IMG/VR virus record: IMGVR_UViG_3300050343_000265
Span: 19,954-83,953 of that record
Direction: 5' to 3' (one strand)
Length of the DNA: 64,000 bases
From: a virus
Position numbers and translations under genes: made by a program. The notes under the pieces are model-generated. The model was not told the origin of the DNA and searched no databases. It saw only the letters and a program-made list of their open reading frames with translations. Shown piece after piece: positions 1 through 9,034 of this stretch. Position 1 is the first letter of the stretch. The number at the start of each line of letters is the position of its first letter.

Positions 1-359
1 TTTTCATCAGCACGTTTTGACCATTGAAGATTATCTGCACGGCAATCTTTTTTGTTGCTGTTGATATGTTTAACAACGCTACAACCTTTAAGTCGCCCAT
101 ATGGAGTTGGGGGTAATCCAAGAAAAGCAAATGCAACAAGAGTATGCACAGGAATAGTTATTAACTTACGGCGTCCAATGCGTTGAGTTAAGTTTACGAC
201 TGGGTAACCACCCTTACTTATTTTCTGCTTAAGAATCCTTTCGATCCTTCCCTTAGTACTTTTAATAAGACCTTTTTGGTTTACATAGTACTCAATGCAG
301 CACTCAAAACCCGGCAATGTATGCACAGGGATCCATTCATTATTGTCTATAAAGTCCAT
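1..359 (-). CDS. HNH homing endonuclease, partial (runs off left edge)
   Basis: Reading the minus strand from ATG at 359 gives an open frame to the window edge. The start matches a NUMOD4-like entry (FIDNNEWIPV then FECCIEYYVNQKGLIKS), followed by the HNH core with IPVHTLVAFAFLG and VKHINSNKKDCRADNLQW, where the H and N residues of the nuclease are visible. Such freestanding endonucleases nick intron-less phage DNA and spread by homing. It sits divergently beside the capsid gene, a common insertion place. The C-terminus is outside the window, so intactness cannot be judged. Confidence 0.8.
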   Translation of the reverse strand, partial: MDFIDNNEWIPVHTLPGFECCIEYYVNQKGLIKSTKGRIERILKQKISKGGYPVVNLTQRIGRRKLITIPVHTLVAFAFLGLPPTPYGRLKGCSVVKHINSNKKDCRADNLQWSKRADE

Positions 360-473
360 ATAACCAAGTATTCTGGGGTATCTAAATAATATTATAGCGG
401 TAACTATTAACATCAGTATATGTGACTAGTCGAAGTCACTTATAAACCTTTTAGCTTACGGAGTTAGAAATCC
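360..473. promoter_or_regulatory. Divergent intergenic region before capsid gene
   Basis: It holds an inverted repeat GTGACT/AGTCAC (422-439, six-base loop) and a -10-like TATAAA at 441-446, 33 nt before the capsid ATG, matching the spacing seen at many other genes here. A GGAG ribosome binding site lies at about 460-463. Confidence 0.5.
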
Positions 474-1622
474 ATGTGGATTGATAATGACTTTCCTAAG
501 CTCCTTGGTGCAGAGCTTTACCGCCCTCACCCTGCCTACATCATTGAGATGGCAGTTGAGCCGGTAGTTGTCCACGATTTCAGCAAGCAACCCGGCCAGA
601 CCGTACAGCTTGATCGTTATCGTTTCTGGGGCAAGCCTGGCACTAAGGAGTCCCGTGAGCGGACCGCCGATCAAACCCTCGGCACCGCTTCAGCTCGCAA
701 CATCGTCAAGGACAAGGTCCTTGTGACTCTGCGTGAGTACACCGGCCCAGCCGATACCCGCGACACAGCACAGCCTTCTACCTTCAAAGTTGCTCGCGAA
801 ACCCTGATCACCGCTCAGCGTTTGCTGCTTGATACTGGCAACCTGAATGTGTTCCACCAGTCGATCGGTAGCTTGACGCTGCTTGACGACTATCGCCGTT
901 GGCGCGATCGCGTCTTTGCTAACGAACTGCTGAAAGCAGAAGCAAATGGCAAAGCTGACAAAGAGCAAGGTGGCTACTACCTTCCTGGCGACAAAGTCAA
1001 AGGCGCATCTGGCGGCACCTTGGGTGTTACCTATGCAACTGGCGAGTCTGCCAAGTTTGATGTAACTACTGACCTTCTCGAAGTTGTTAAGGACATGCGT
1101 AAGCGCAACGTCCCAACTTTCGCTGATGGTTACTACCGCTGCATCGTGGATCCAACTGCAATGATGCACCTGCGTCAGAACAGCGACTTCCGCGAAATCG
1201 CACGTTATCCAGGCACTGGCATGGTCAACCCCATGTCACCCAACCAGGCACCCAACGCAAACTTCTACCAAGGAATGGGTCCTGCTTACGGCCAAGCTGG
1301 CTTTGTTGCTGGTCAACCCGTAATGCCTACTGGCTTCCTCTTTGAGGGTGTCCGTTGGTTCGAGTCCACCAACCTGCCCGAGACCTCTTACAACCTTGTT
1401 GTTACCGATGCTGCTGCTGGCGCTGCTGATTACACAGCTTCCCAGTTGATCTTCTTCGGTCCTCAAGCTGTGGGTGTGGGTATTGGTGGTAACAATGCGC
1501 AGATTCTGTTGAACAACAACGACGACTTCAGTCGTTTCATCATCATGATCTGGAGCTTGTTCGCCGGTTTTGAAGTACTTAATAAGGACTTCATCACGGT
1601 TGGTTACTCTTTCGTATATTGA
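474..1622 (+). CDS. Major capsid protein, N4-gp56 family
   Basis: A 382-residue protein with the features of N4-gp56-type capsid proteins: an N-terminal section on a PGQTVQLDRYRFWG pattern, a middle VFANELLKAEANGK helix region, and a DGYYRCIVDPTAMMHLRQNSDF segment followed by a C-terminal half ending in IMIWSLFAGFEVLN. Its role is to build the icosahedral shell. Codon use is more GC-rich than its neighbours, typical of a highly expressed capsid gene. The start at 474 has a GGAG upstream. Portal and terminase would be expected to the left. The family assignment is by recall of the pattern, not by alignment. Confidence 0.8.
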   Translation: MWIDNDFPKLLGAELYRPHPAYIIEMAVEPVVVHDFSKQPGQTVQLDRYRFWGKPGTKESRERTADQTLGTASARNIVKDKVLVTLREYTGPADTRDTAQPSTFKVARETLITAQRLLLDTGNLNVFHQSIGSLTLLDDYRRWRDRVFANELLKAEANGKADKEQGGYYLPGDKVKGASGGTLGVTYATGESAKFDVTTDLLEVVKDMRKRNVPTFADGYYRCIVDPTAMMHLRQNSDFREIARYPGTGMVNPMSPNQAPNANFYQGMGPAYGQAGFVAGQPVMPTGFLFEGVRWFESTNLPETSYNLVVTDAAAGAADYTASQLIFFGPQAVGVGIGGNNAQILLNNNDDFSRFIIMIWSLFAGFEVLNKDFITVGYSFVY

Positions 1623-1638
1623 TAGGAGCTAACTAACT

Positions 1639-2208
1639 ATGTCCGTAATTTTTCCCGGTAATTATGTCGCACACTTGAACGCTTATCGCGATCAAGGTGT
1701 GTTTGCACTTCCAGGCGTTGAGTTTTATCAGGTCGTCGGTGCTGCAATTGTTGATGCCAACATTGCAAGCTCCGGTACCCTCACGCCTCAAGTCCAGTCA
1801 CCTGACCTCCGTCAGGATGACAAGCCACGCTTGAACAAGTCAGTGACTGTTCCTGCTGGTGCTGTCGTGTATCGCACGGCTATTAACACTGTCAACCTGT
1901 CCTCTACAGGCACCTCTACGGTTGCTGTTGATGGCTTGACAACCGCTGGCCTGGAAGCATCCTTGGCAGCTGTTGGTGGTGTTTATCCCGCCGCTGGTGG
2001 CAAGACAACATTCGATGGTTTCGCAACGACTTCTAGTGAGTCTTCTGCTGCCACGATCACTATCGCTCACTCAGGTGCTTTGAGCCTGATTGATACTGAT
2101 AGCTGCGCCGCTGTGATTGTTGAAGTCTGCTACTACTTGTCTGCAGACGGCCCTGATTCAGACGACCTTTCCCTCCCTTATAAGACGGAAGCTGGACAAG
2201 GTTATTGA
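1639..2208 (+). CDS. Putative capsid decoration or head protein
   Basis: This 189-residue protein starts 17 nt after the capsid gene with an AGGAG site and ends at a strong terminator, so it is probably co-transcribed with the capsid. It is rich in Thr, Ser, Ala and Val with beta-strand-like alternation (TVPAGAVVYRTAINTVNLSS) and no catalytic motif. Position and composition suggest a capsid-decorating or head-completion protein, which is inference. I do not recognise the family. Confidence 0.6.
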   Translation: MSVIFPGNYVAHLNAYRDQGVFALPGVEFYQVVGAAIVDANIASSGTLTPQVQSPDLRQDDKPRLNKSVTVPAGAVVYRTAINTVNLSSTGTSTVAVDGLTTAGLEASLAAVGGVYPAAGGKTTFDGFATTSSESSAATITIAHSGALSLIDTDSCAAVIVEVCYYLSADGPDSDDLSLPYKTEAGQGY

Positions 2209-2227
2209 TAACTTAGTCCGACATTAT

Positions 2228-2256
2228 AAGCGTCTCTTAGGGGGCGCTTTTTTTGT
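2228..2256 (+). terminator. Rho-independent terminator after capsid operon
   Basis: A nine-pair stem AAGCGTCTC/GGGGCGCTT (with G-T pairs) around a TTAG loop is followed by a run of T. It closes the two-gene capsid unit. Confidence 0.85.
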
Positions 2257-2259
2257 GTC

Positions 2260-2267
2260 TATAATAA
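2260..2267 (+). promoter_or_regulatory. -10-like promoter element TATAATAA
   Basis: TATAAT begins 29 nt before the ATG at 2289 and follows the capsid terminator directly. A second AT-rich string (TATAAATA at 2279) lies only 10 nt from the ATG. Confidence 0.5.
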
Positions 2268-2288
2268 TGGGGTACGGTATAAATAGTA

Positions 2289-2720
2289 ATGAGTAATCTT
2301 TTTCAGGATCAAAAAACAGGCAAGCTTGTTGAGTTTATTAATAAGCACGACAAAGAATATGCAATGGTCAGAGACGCTGGAGGCAATATTGCTTATGTAT
2401 GTCTTGATTCATTAGTTCCTTATGACAAGGACAAAGGTCGTCTAACTAAAGTAGCTGCACCACAAATTCAACCTGAGCCTGAAGAAGAGCTGCCAGTGCC
2501 TGTCGTACCTATTGAAGATACACGCTTAAATCTAAACATGGCACCAGCAGAACAGATTGCAAAAAGGTTGCCAGGTGTTGGCTATGCCACAGCAAAACGT
2601 ATTGTCGAACTACGGATGTCACTAAGTGGTGAGCGGTTTAACAACCTTAAGCAGCTAGAAAATATTCCTCGTGTCAACTGGGACCAGCTCATTGAAGAAG
2701 ACTTAATCTTTATTAGTTAA
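2289..2720 (+). CDS. Helix-hairpin-helix protein
   Basis: The 143-residue protein has an N-terminal KOW/SH3-like section (GKLVEFINKHDKEYAMVRD), a proline/glutamate-rich linker at about 58-75, and a C-terminal ComEA-type double helix-hairpin-helix (LNLNMAPAEQIAKRLPGVGY then TAKRIVELR). HhH domains bind DNA backbones without sequence choice. Its place after the capsid genes suggests a head or neck protein touching packaged DNA, which is inference. Confidence 0.6.
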   Translation: MSNLFQDQKTGKLVEFINKHDKEYAMVRDAGGNIAYVCLDSLVPYDKDKGRLTKVAAPQIQPEPEEELPVPVVPIEDTRLNLNMAPAEQIAKRLPGVGYATAKRIVELRMSLSGERFNNLKQLENIPRVNWDQLIEEDLIFIS

Positions 2721-2748
2721 ACTAGGGTTAGTATTATTGAGGAGATAA

Positions 2749-3147
2749 ATGCTAACAGTACAAGAAGCACTTTTGTTCCAAGCTGCTAAAGATGAGCAGG
2801 ATCGAATTGATGCGCAAGGAACTGCTGGTGTTATTGGAGGCATGACCGGTGCTGTTCTTGGAACTACCGGTGGAATGATTCCTCATAGTATTGGCAAACA
2901 GATTAATAAGGCAAGAGGACGTACACCAGCGCGATTTAAAGCGGGTCCACGTATGGCAGGTGGACTGACGGGCCTAATCCTTGGAGGAGTTTTAGGCGCA
3001 GGCACAGCAGCAGTAATGAAGCAAGATAACCCTGCTGCAAACATACTTGCCAAGATTCAAGCTAAAGGTGAACTAACCGAATACGACGAGTACGCTCTTC
3101 AGCAAGTGCTTCGTGACATCTACAGCAATCAATCGAGGATGGCGTAA
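2749..3147 (+). CDS. Glycine-zipper membrane-active protein, unknown
   Basis: The 132-residue protein has two Gly/Ala-rich hydrophobic stretches (GVIGGMTGAVLGTTGGMI and GGLTGLILGGVLGAGTAAV) separated by a basic segment. Such glycine zippers occur in phage internal proteins that insert into membranes during DNA ejection. A GAGGAG site precedes the ATG, and its stop overlaps the next start (TAATG). The function is inferred only from composition. Confidence 0.6.
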   Translation: MLTVQEALLFQAAKDEQDRIDAQGTAGVIGGMTGAVLGTTGGMIPHSIGKQINKARGRTPARFKAGPRMAGGLTGLILGGVLGAGTAAVMKQDNPAANILAKIQAKGELTEYDEYALQQVLRDIYSNQSRMA

Positions 3148-3644
3148 TGGAATTAGATGATTATCTAAAATCTAAAACTAGGTTTCATCTGGGATATAAC
3201 TCAGGTGCACAGCTTCCAGCTGGAGATCGTTCAAGGCTTGAAGAAGCAATGGCGCTTGTGCCAGATGAGCTTTGGTATAACGAGATTGTTTATCACATCA
3301 AACGTTGCGATAACGCTTGGAAGGTAAGTGCATACCTGCCTGATGACATCCTAGATCCAAGTGGTCAAGGCATCGTCAACTTCTCACGTCAAGAAATCAT
3401 TTCAGGAGATGTGCAACGAACCATCTCGCAATCAGATCCATTAAAAGGTGATGAGTATTTCCGTGAAATCTATTTACGAGAATGCGATCGATTGGCTGAA
3501 ACTTTGTATGTAGCTAATTACCGTCGTCCTGAAGTACGGCGCTATGCCTTTGATCGTTCTGGTGCTGAGTTTATTCTGGCTGTACCTGGCCCTGCAGACA
3601 CTGCAGTAGGTTCAAGAATTGTTTTACATAATACTTGGCGATAA
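3147..3644 (+). CDS. Hypothetical protein, possible head-tail connector
   Basis: The 165-residue, fairly acidic soluble protein starts at the overlapping stop/start junction with the glycine-zipper gene. No catalytic motif or membrane segment is visible. The recurring pattern of short Asp/Glu-rich helices and its place between capsid and tail genes fit a connector or neck protein, but I do not recognise the family. Confidence 0.6.
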   Translation: MELDDYLKSKTRFHLGYNSGAQLPAGDRSRLEEAMALVPDELWYNEIVYHIKRCDNAWKVSAYLPDDILDPSGQGIVNFSRQEIISGDVQRTISQSDPLKGDEYFREIYLRECDRLAETLYVANYRRPEVRRYAFDRSGAEFILAVPGPADTAVGSRIVLHNTWR

Positions 3645-3646
3645 AG

Positions 3647-3654
3647 TAGAATAT
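3647..3654 (+). promoter_or_regulatory. Phage promoter motif TAGAATAT
   Basis: The motif starts 33 nt before the ATG at 3680 and is one of the TAGTTARAATA-type set found before many genes in the left arm. Confidence 0.5.
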
Positions 3655-3679
3655 ATCTAGGATATATAGCAAGAAAGTT

Positions 3680-4030
3680 ATGACACAAAAAATCACGATG
3701 GGTCGTGATAGGCGACAAGATGCTATCGATGCTCAAAATGCAATGCGTCAGTACGGTGGATACAATCCTAATGCTGGTGATATCCCCGCAGTGATGCCAT
3801 CTGCACCATCATCAACAGCAAATGCACCTGCTGATGATCCTATGGATCGAACAGGTAGTGTTGCTCTAGGTACATCAGGTACAGAGGAACCTAATCAATC
3901 TTCTGAACAATTCCAATCATCTGCTCTTAATGATCGCCTGGCGAACATTCAAAGAGGTATTGAACGGAGTGAAGGTAATGCATATAACTCTGGCTATAAC
4001 AATCGTTCTGTCACTGGGAGCCTAAGCTAA
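3680..4030 (+). CDS. Hypothetical protein, disordered Asn/Ser-rich
   Basis: The 116-residue low-complexity protein, rich in Asn, Ser, Gly and Asp, probably lacks a stable fold except for a short C-terminal helix. The stop overlaps the next ATG (TAATG), so it is translated together with the following two genes. It is likely a minor structural or assembly protein by context. Confidence 0.5.
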   Translation: MTQKITMGRDRRQDAIDAQNAMRQYGGYNPNAGDIPAVMPSAPSSTANAPADDPMDRTGSVALGTSGTEEPNQSSEQFQSSALNDRLANIQRGIERSEGNAYNSGYNNRSVTGSLS

Positions 4031-4548
4031 TGAGTAGACGCGCAAACTCTAAAAATCTAGATCCAATGCGCTTTGCACCTGAAGCAAAGTCACTATCCAA
4101 TCTGCCTGGTTCACCGGAGAATACAAATCCAATGAACATGCGAACTGCAGGTCAAGAAGCTACTCCTCCAATTGGTGGAACAAGTATTTATAACGACTCA
4201 AACCAAAATGGTGTCTACCCACAGATGGGATCTGCAGTACTTAATCCAATGCAGTACACGCCAACTCAGATGCATAATATGCCAGTAGGACAAAAGCTGA
4301 ACGCTGGATTTAACTACGGTCTTCAACCACAACCGTCAGCAAATGCTGGTGACCCACTGGAAGGAAAGCGTTTAGGTGAAAATGCATCCATGAAAGGTCT
4401 GATGGCGCATCCTTTTCTAGGAATGACAGGATCACCTGCACTTATTCCTGGAGCATTCCCTGGGAATATGGCCCAAGGTCAACCGTTGATGCAACCCATG
4501 ATCACAGTAGACGGACAAAACAATTCTAAGAAAGGAGCTAAAGCGTAA
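4030..4548 (+). CDS. Hypothetical protein, Pro/Asn/Met-rich
   Basis: The 172-residue protein is dominated by Pro, Asn, Gln, Gly and an unusual number of Met residues (for example NPMNM and NPMQYTPTQMHNM). No domain is recognised. It is coupled by one-base stop/start overlaps to genes on both sides and lies in the virion gene run. Confidence 0.5.
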   Translation: MSRRANSKNLDPMRFAPEAKSLSNLPGSPENTNPMNMRTAGQEATPPIGGTSIYNDSNQNGVYPQMGSAVLNPMQYTPTQMHNMPVGQKLNAGFNYGLQPQPSANAGDPLEGKRLGENASMKGLMAHPFLGMTGSPALIPGAFPGNMAQGQPLMQPMITVDGQNNSKKGAKA

Positions 4549-5036
4549 TGGCTACTACAGCAACTAATAAACAACCATTGCTTGTTGATCGGGTATTTCA
4601 TAAAGCGGTCAGTGCTATGTCATTGGCATCTGGTTCGGCAACATCACTAGACATTGAAGGAACTAATCAGTCAGCAGTGCTGGTGGACTGCAGTGCTAAC
4701 GATGGGGCTGTGGTGGAAGATCTATATGTAATCGCACGAACAAGTACATCCACGGCCTATACAGCTCTCTTTTATTTGAGTTCTGCTGTTGATTACTTGC
4801 GTCCCACAGAAGGTGTATATGTAGGTAAGTTGACAAGCTCAACGACTAGCGCTGATAAAACATCATCTGCTGATCTTCCAAAAGTTCTGGCACCTCTTGC
4901 ACATGTTGGATCTAATCCACAAGTACGTGCACTGTATGTTCCCAAAGGAAATGTACTGTGGTGCACACTACAGCTAGCAGGCTCAGTAAACACAACTGAT
5001 ACGCCAATTATTGCAGCACAGGGCGGATTCTATTAA
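4548..5036 (+). CDS. Hypothetical virion protein, beta-rich
   Basis: The 162-residue protein has a beta-sandwich-like sequence (SAVLVDCSANDGAVVEDLYVI and then ALFYLSSAVDYLRP) typical of small capsid or tail decoration proteins. Start and stop overlap or abut the neighbours, suggesting stoichiometric expression in the structural operon. No family is assigned. Confidence 0.55.
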   Translation: MATTATNKQPLLVDRVFHKAVSAMSLASGSATSLDIEGTNQSAVLVDCSANDGAVVEDLYVIARTSTSTAYTALFYLSSAVDYLRPTEGVYVGKLTSSTTSADKTSSADLPKVLAPLAHVGSNPQVRALYVPKGNVLWCTLQLAGSVNTTDTPIIAAQGGFY

Positions 5037-5040
5037 GGCG

Positions 5041-6804
5041 ATGCCTAGGAAGAAGAATGGATATGGAAACTTTAATGTCAATGATATAAAGGGTGTAAAC
5101 AGTTCGTTTGACAAAGGTAAAGGATCAACCTCTGCAGGTAACTACCCTGCAGTACGGTCGTTCGGATCAACCTTAACCAGAAGTGCTATTGAGCAATACG
5201 ACTTAGAAAGCACATGGAGTAGATGGAGACGTGGACTTGAATATTATTATCAAGGTGCATACCTAGACTTCACACAAACAGATGCAGTGCTTTATCAGGG
5301 AACAAATTTTGAAGTTCCTGTGACTTTTATTGGTCAACGCTTTGCAACAAAGAATGCTGACAGTAGAACTCATTACGCAATCCGACGTGAGGTTGATCAA
5401 AATCAACAGCTAGGTGTCATTGTCCAAAGGTATAACGATGAATATGCATATCCAGAATACAGACGTGACAAAGAAATTTGGTTAAAGGTAGACACATCAG
5501 CAGGATATTCAGATGACCTGCTACTGCGTTCAGTAGGTGAGCGAGTAACTGACGGAGTCACTGCTGCAAATATTTCATGGGTACTTACATCTGCTAAGCA
5601 TCCTGCTGTGTACTTAGGTAAATCACAAGCAGAGGGAGTGGTGGCAGTAACAACTGTCTCACTGAGTGAAGTATTAGCAACTGAGTTTATCACTAACAAC
5701 AATGGAGATATTCAGTCCCTAGTTGGCGAAGCAGTCAATATGCCTGACTTCTATCAGAACAGGACGATCAGTGCATTAGATAAATTTACAGATTATCCAC
5801 ATGACTTCCGTGTGAATCTTACAGAAACAATTACTAGTACCACAATTCAAATACTAGATACAAGTACAGGACTACCTCCAACTCTAGGTGAGATAAACAC
5901 TGCAGATCAAATCTTTAGCACGACTACTGCAACCAGTACGTTGGAAGGAGACTTCGTCTACGAGAAAGAACGATACCAGCGGTTTTTTGGACAGCAATAT
6001 CTGACTGCTGATTTGGTTAGATCCGAACTTACACAACTTGCATACGGAATACTACCTTGGAGCATTCAATCAGTAAAAGCAGACGTTACAAATAATGAGC
6101 TGACTATTACTTCAGAACCATTCCAAAGCAGTCTTCAACTATATACACCAAGTGAAACATACCGATATATCATATTCCCTGAAAAAGGATTTACAACTAA
6201 AACACCAGATGTAGATGCAGATGGTAATTACAAGCATGCACCGCCAGTGCCAGGTGAGAAATTATGGGAGAAAATTAATTTAGATATAGACCCATGGATT
6301 GATGAAATATTTTCAAACAACCAGCCATTGTCTATATCAGAGATCTATACCTGTAGTTGCCCTGCGTATCTGCATGCTGTGCTGAGAAACCCAGAATCTA
6401 CAGACGATGATGGTAAAAAAATTAATAGACAACAACGTCTCCCCACACCTACTGCAAAAGGGGCCTCTACATATGAAGCCAATGGTTTGCTTAAAACAGT
6501 AGGCATTGCAGAGTCTTGGGCCACTGATGAATACAAGAAAAGTTTTAAAGTCTGCAAGCACACGATTGCTGCAATGTTTATAGATAAAGTACGAGTAATG
6601 GAACCGAATACTTTTCCGAGTGCTGATGCACGTGAAAAGTTCGAAGAAAAATTAGCCAAAGATATACAAGAAGTTGCTGAGGAATTTACAGCACAGCTTA
6701 GACGTTCAGAAATGACTCAGATAGAAGTTATATATGCGCTAGCAGAAGCTCTTAATCTTGATGATGTTGAAATTGGCTATGTGCTATTAACAAGTAAATT
6801 CTAA
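5041..6804 (+). CDS. Large virion-region protein with SWIM-type zinc motif
   Basis: The start MPRKKNGYGN at 5041, 4 nt after the previous stop, is preferred over an upstream in-frame ATG lying inside the previous gene. The 587-residue protein contains C438-x-C440 followed 64 residues later by C505-x-H507, the spacing type of SWIM zinc fingers (CxCxnCxH). The N-terminal part has repeated Tyr/Asp-rich strands. SWIM domains bind DNA or protein, but this gene lies among tail and head genes, so its role (structural, or delivered with DNA) is unclear. Confidence 0.7.
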   Translation: MPRKKNGYGNFNVNDIKGVNSSFDKGKGSTSAGNYPAVRSFGSTLTRSAIEQYDLESTWSRWRRGLEYYYQGAYLDFTQTDAVLYQGTNFEVPVTFIGQRFATKNADSRTHYAIRREVDQNQQLGVIVQRYNDEYAYPEYRRDKEIWLKVDTSAGYSDDLLLRSVGERVTDGVTAANISWVLTSAKHPAVYLGKSQAEGVVAVTTVSLSEVLATEFITNNNGDIQSLVGEAVNMPDFYQNRTISALDKFTDYPHDFRVNLTETITSTTIQILDTSTGLPPTLGEINTADQIFSTTTATSTLEGDFVYEKERYQRFFGQQYLTADLVRSELTQLAYGILPWSIQSVKADVTNNELTITSEPFQSSLQLYTPSETYRYIIFPEKGFTTKTPDVDADGNYKHAPPVPGEKLWEKINLDIDPWIDEIFSNNQPLSISEIYTCSCPAYLHAVLRNPESTDDDGKKINRQQRLPTPTAKGASTYEANGLLKTVGIAESWATDEYKKSFKVCKHTIAAMFIDKVRVMEPNTFPSADAREKFEEKLAKDIQEVAEEFTAQLRRSEMTQIEVIYALAEALNLDDVEIGYVLLTSKF

Positions 6805-6829
6805 TCAAATACAATAGATAAAGAAACAT

Positions 6830-8617
6830 GTGAGTGTAGTTGTGACCTCAAGTAATGAAAACTACCAAGGTGTATTGGATGCAATTAATGAATTACGTGC
6901 ACGTAATGGCGAGTCTGCTCAAAACAATCCACCAAACTGGAAAGGTATTATTAACGCCTTACAGTCACTAAACAAATGGGGACAGGTAGAAAACGGAGAT
7001 ACTCCACCAGGTTATACACCTGATTATGATTCAAGTGGCAACATAACTGGCAGTCACTACAATCCACAACCTGATAATGGTCGTCTATGGTTTGATATCC
7101 GATCAGGTCGTTTGCTTATTTGGCAAGACGATGGTTGGTATCAAACAAATGGTGCGGACGGTTTGCCCTTCTTTGCTACGGCAGCTCCAGGATCGGAAGT
7201 CCCAGGCGCACTTTGGTTTAATACGGCAAACTTAAATCTGTATATTTATGATGGTTCAAACTGGATTTTAGTATCAAGTCCTACAGGTGCAACAACGACA
7301 ACAGCACTACCACTAACAAGTGCAGAAAGTAATTTGTTCCCTGTACCAGGCAATGTTCAAACACAAAATCAAGCCAATACTTACTTTATTAACGCTGTCA
7401 CAACACTACAAACTGATGTAACAACGCTGGAAACAGAACAAGCTGCTCCTATTTCAGCTACAGCTCCTAGTGCAGCAACAGCAGGTGAGTTCTGGTTTAA
7501 CAGCACGACGTTAGAACTAAGAGTCTCCTACGGAGGTGCATGGGTACCTGCATCTCTTCCATTGACAGACGACACAGATTTTGTAGCTTTAAGCAATACA
7601 GTTACTAACAACTACACGACAACAACTAACTTAATTACTGCATCTAATGTTCGTATCACGGCACTAGAAAATGCACCACTACGTACGTTGACGCTTGCAG
7701 TAGACACCAATGAAAAGTCAATTGTCCTAAATGATAGTGCTGCAACTAATACTCAAGTAAAGTTTTTGGGTACAAATGGAATTGGTATAGCAGTTACAGC
7801 AACGGACATAACGATCGATGCTGCTGGTGTACTTACCTCTGCTAGTGCCTTAATTGCAGCAACTGGATGGGGAACAGCAATCACGAACCTAACCACTAGG
7901 ACTACAACACTAGAAACGGATGTGACTGCCTTGCAGAACACACCGGTTGTTTCAGTAAGTGCATTCAATACTCTAAGCACTACCGTTAGCGGCTTGCCTA
8001 CAACAGCTGACCTTAACCTGAAGGTTGACAAAAGTAGTCCATCATTCACAACCGACGTTGACTTCAACAACAATCGCCTACTTCAAGTAGGTACAGCTAC
8101 TGCATCTACAGATGGCGTAAACAAAGCGTATGCAGATGCAATTAAAACATATGCAGATAATACTTTTATTACTCAGACGACGAGTACATTAGGCAACTTA
8201 ATCATTAGTCGAACAAATCTCAGTGCCCCTGCTCTTGACTTCTCAGGTTCTCATACTAATAGTTATGAAGCATTGAAGTTTAAAACTTATGGTGGAGCAG
8301 GTAGCGTTACATTTGGTGTAACTACTTATACCAATGAATATGCCTATACATTTACTGGCGATGAAGAGTTCTCTTGGATTGGAGCTAGTGGTAAAACAGC
8401 ATTCATAGATGATACTGGGATTACTACTGAAGCATTAACTATTGCGGACATCAGTAGAAACGCAGGTGGGACACAAGTCTTGTCCAACACAATTGATGTG
8501 AAGGAACGCATTTCTACGTACCAGACTGCATTGATTGGAGTCAGGACTGCATTAAATACCTCTTCTGATTACGCCAGCTTTAAGACAGCTGCACTGACCG
8601 CATTAGCCAACATCTAA
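6830..8617 (+). CDS. Tail fibre-like protein
   Basis: GTG at 6830 is chosen because the ATG two bases earlier meets a stop at once. The 595-residue protein has three modules of the WYNT/LWFN kind common in cyanophage fibres (PDNGRLWFDIRSGRL, PGALWFNTANLNLYIY, AGEFWFNSTTLELRVS), then coiled-coil/beta segments (TTLETDVTAL) and a C-terminal section of Thr/Ser-rich strands. It is probably a trimeric tail fibre or baseplate-fibre adaptor. Confidence 0.7.
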   Translation: MSVVVTSSNENYQGVLDAINELRARNGESAQNNPPNWKGIINALQSLNKWGQVENGDTPPGYTPDYDSSGNITGSHYNPQPDNGRLWFDIRSGRLLIWQDDGWYQTNGADGLPFFATAAPGSEVPGALWFNTANLNLYIYDGSNWILVSSPTGATTTTALPLTSAESNLFPVPGNVQTQNQANTYFINAVTTLQTDVTTLETEQAAPISATAPSAATAGEFWFNSTTLELRVSYGGAWVPASLPLTDDTDFVALSNTVTNNYTTTTNLITASNVRITALENAPLRTLTLAVDTNEKSIVLNDSAATNTQVKFLGTNGIGIAVTATDITIDAAGVLTSASALIAATGWGTAITNLTTRTTTLETDVTALQNTPVVSVSAFNTLSTTVSGLPTTADLNLKVDKSSPSFTTDVDFNNNRLLQVGTATASTDGVNKAYADAIKTYADNTFITQTTSTLGNLIISRTNLSAPALDFSGSHTNSYEALKFKTYGGAGSVTFGVTTYTNEYAYTFTGDEEFSWIGASGKTAFIDDTGITTEALTIADISRNAGGTQVLSNTIDVKERISTYQTALIGVRTALNTSSDYASFKTAALTALANI

Positions 8618-8619
8618 TT

Positions 8620-8814
8620 ATGCCTTCATTCAACTTTCCATCAAACCCAACAAATGGGATGATCGTTAAAAACGATACAACAGGGGTTTCGTATTCTTGG
8701 GAAAAGACATCTAATTCATGGAACATTGTACGTACAAACGTGAATGATGCTCTCGATAATGTGACGACAGCGTTAGTATCATTAACAGGTCCGATGGGTA
8801 ATAAAAATGTTTAA
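8620..8814 (+). CDS. Small fibre-associated protein
   Basis: The 64-residue protein carries the same NGMIVKNDTTGVSYSWE / WNIVRTNV pattern that occurs as a repeated module in phage fibres. It starts 2 nt after the long fibre gene and overlaps the next gene by 8 nt. It may be a detached fibre module or an adaptor. Confidence 0.55.
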   Translation: MPSFNFPSNPTNGMIVKNDTTGVSYSWEKTSNSWNIVRTNVNDALDNVTTALVSLTGPMGNKNV

Positions 8815-9010
8815 GCCAGAAGATTTTCACTTGTCAATGGAGAAAGAACTTAAGAAGCGAGTAATCTTCGATGATATTAATTCTTGCGATAATGTTGAGA
8901 CATTGCAAAATAGTCTTCGTCAAGTTACTGATCAATTGATGAAGTACCAACAGCTACTAGATGCCACACTGCGACAGCTGTTAGACATGGAGCTAACAAA
9001 GTTAGAATAG
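8807..9010 (+). CDS. Small coiled-coil protein
   Basis: This is a 67-residue, nearly all-helical protein (KELKKRVIFDDINSCDNVE then LQNSLRQVTDQLMKYQQLL). It resembles a group of short cyanobacterial/cyanophage proteins of unknown function. It is translationally coupled to the preceding gene. No function is assigned. Confidence 0.55.
   Translation: MFKPEDFHLSMEKELKKRVIFDDINSCDNVETLQNSLRQVTDQLMKYQQLLDATLRQLLDMELTKLE
9003..9010 (+). promoter_or_regulatory. Phage promoter motif TAGAATAG
   Basis: AAGTTAGAATAG begins 32 nt before the ATG at 9035, overlapping the end of the previous gene. Confidence 0.5.
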
Positions 9011-9034
9011 ATAGAGAACGCTACTGGATGACAG

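Noticed and set aside
8807-9010. NblA-like phycobilisome degradation protein
   Set aside because: Similar length and helices, but key residues of NblA are not visible.
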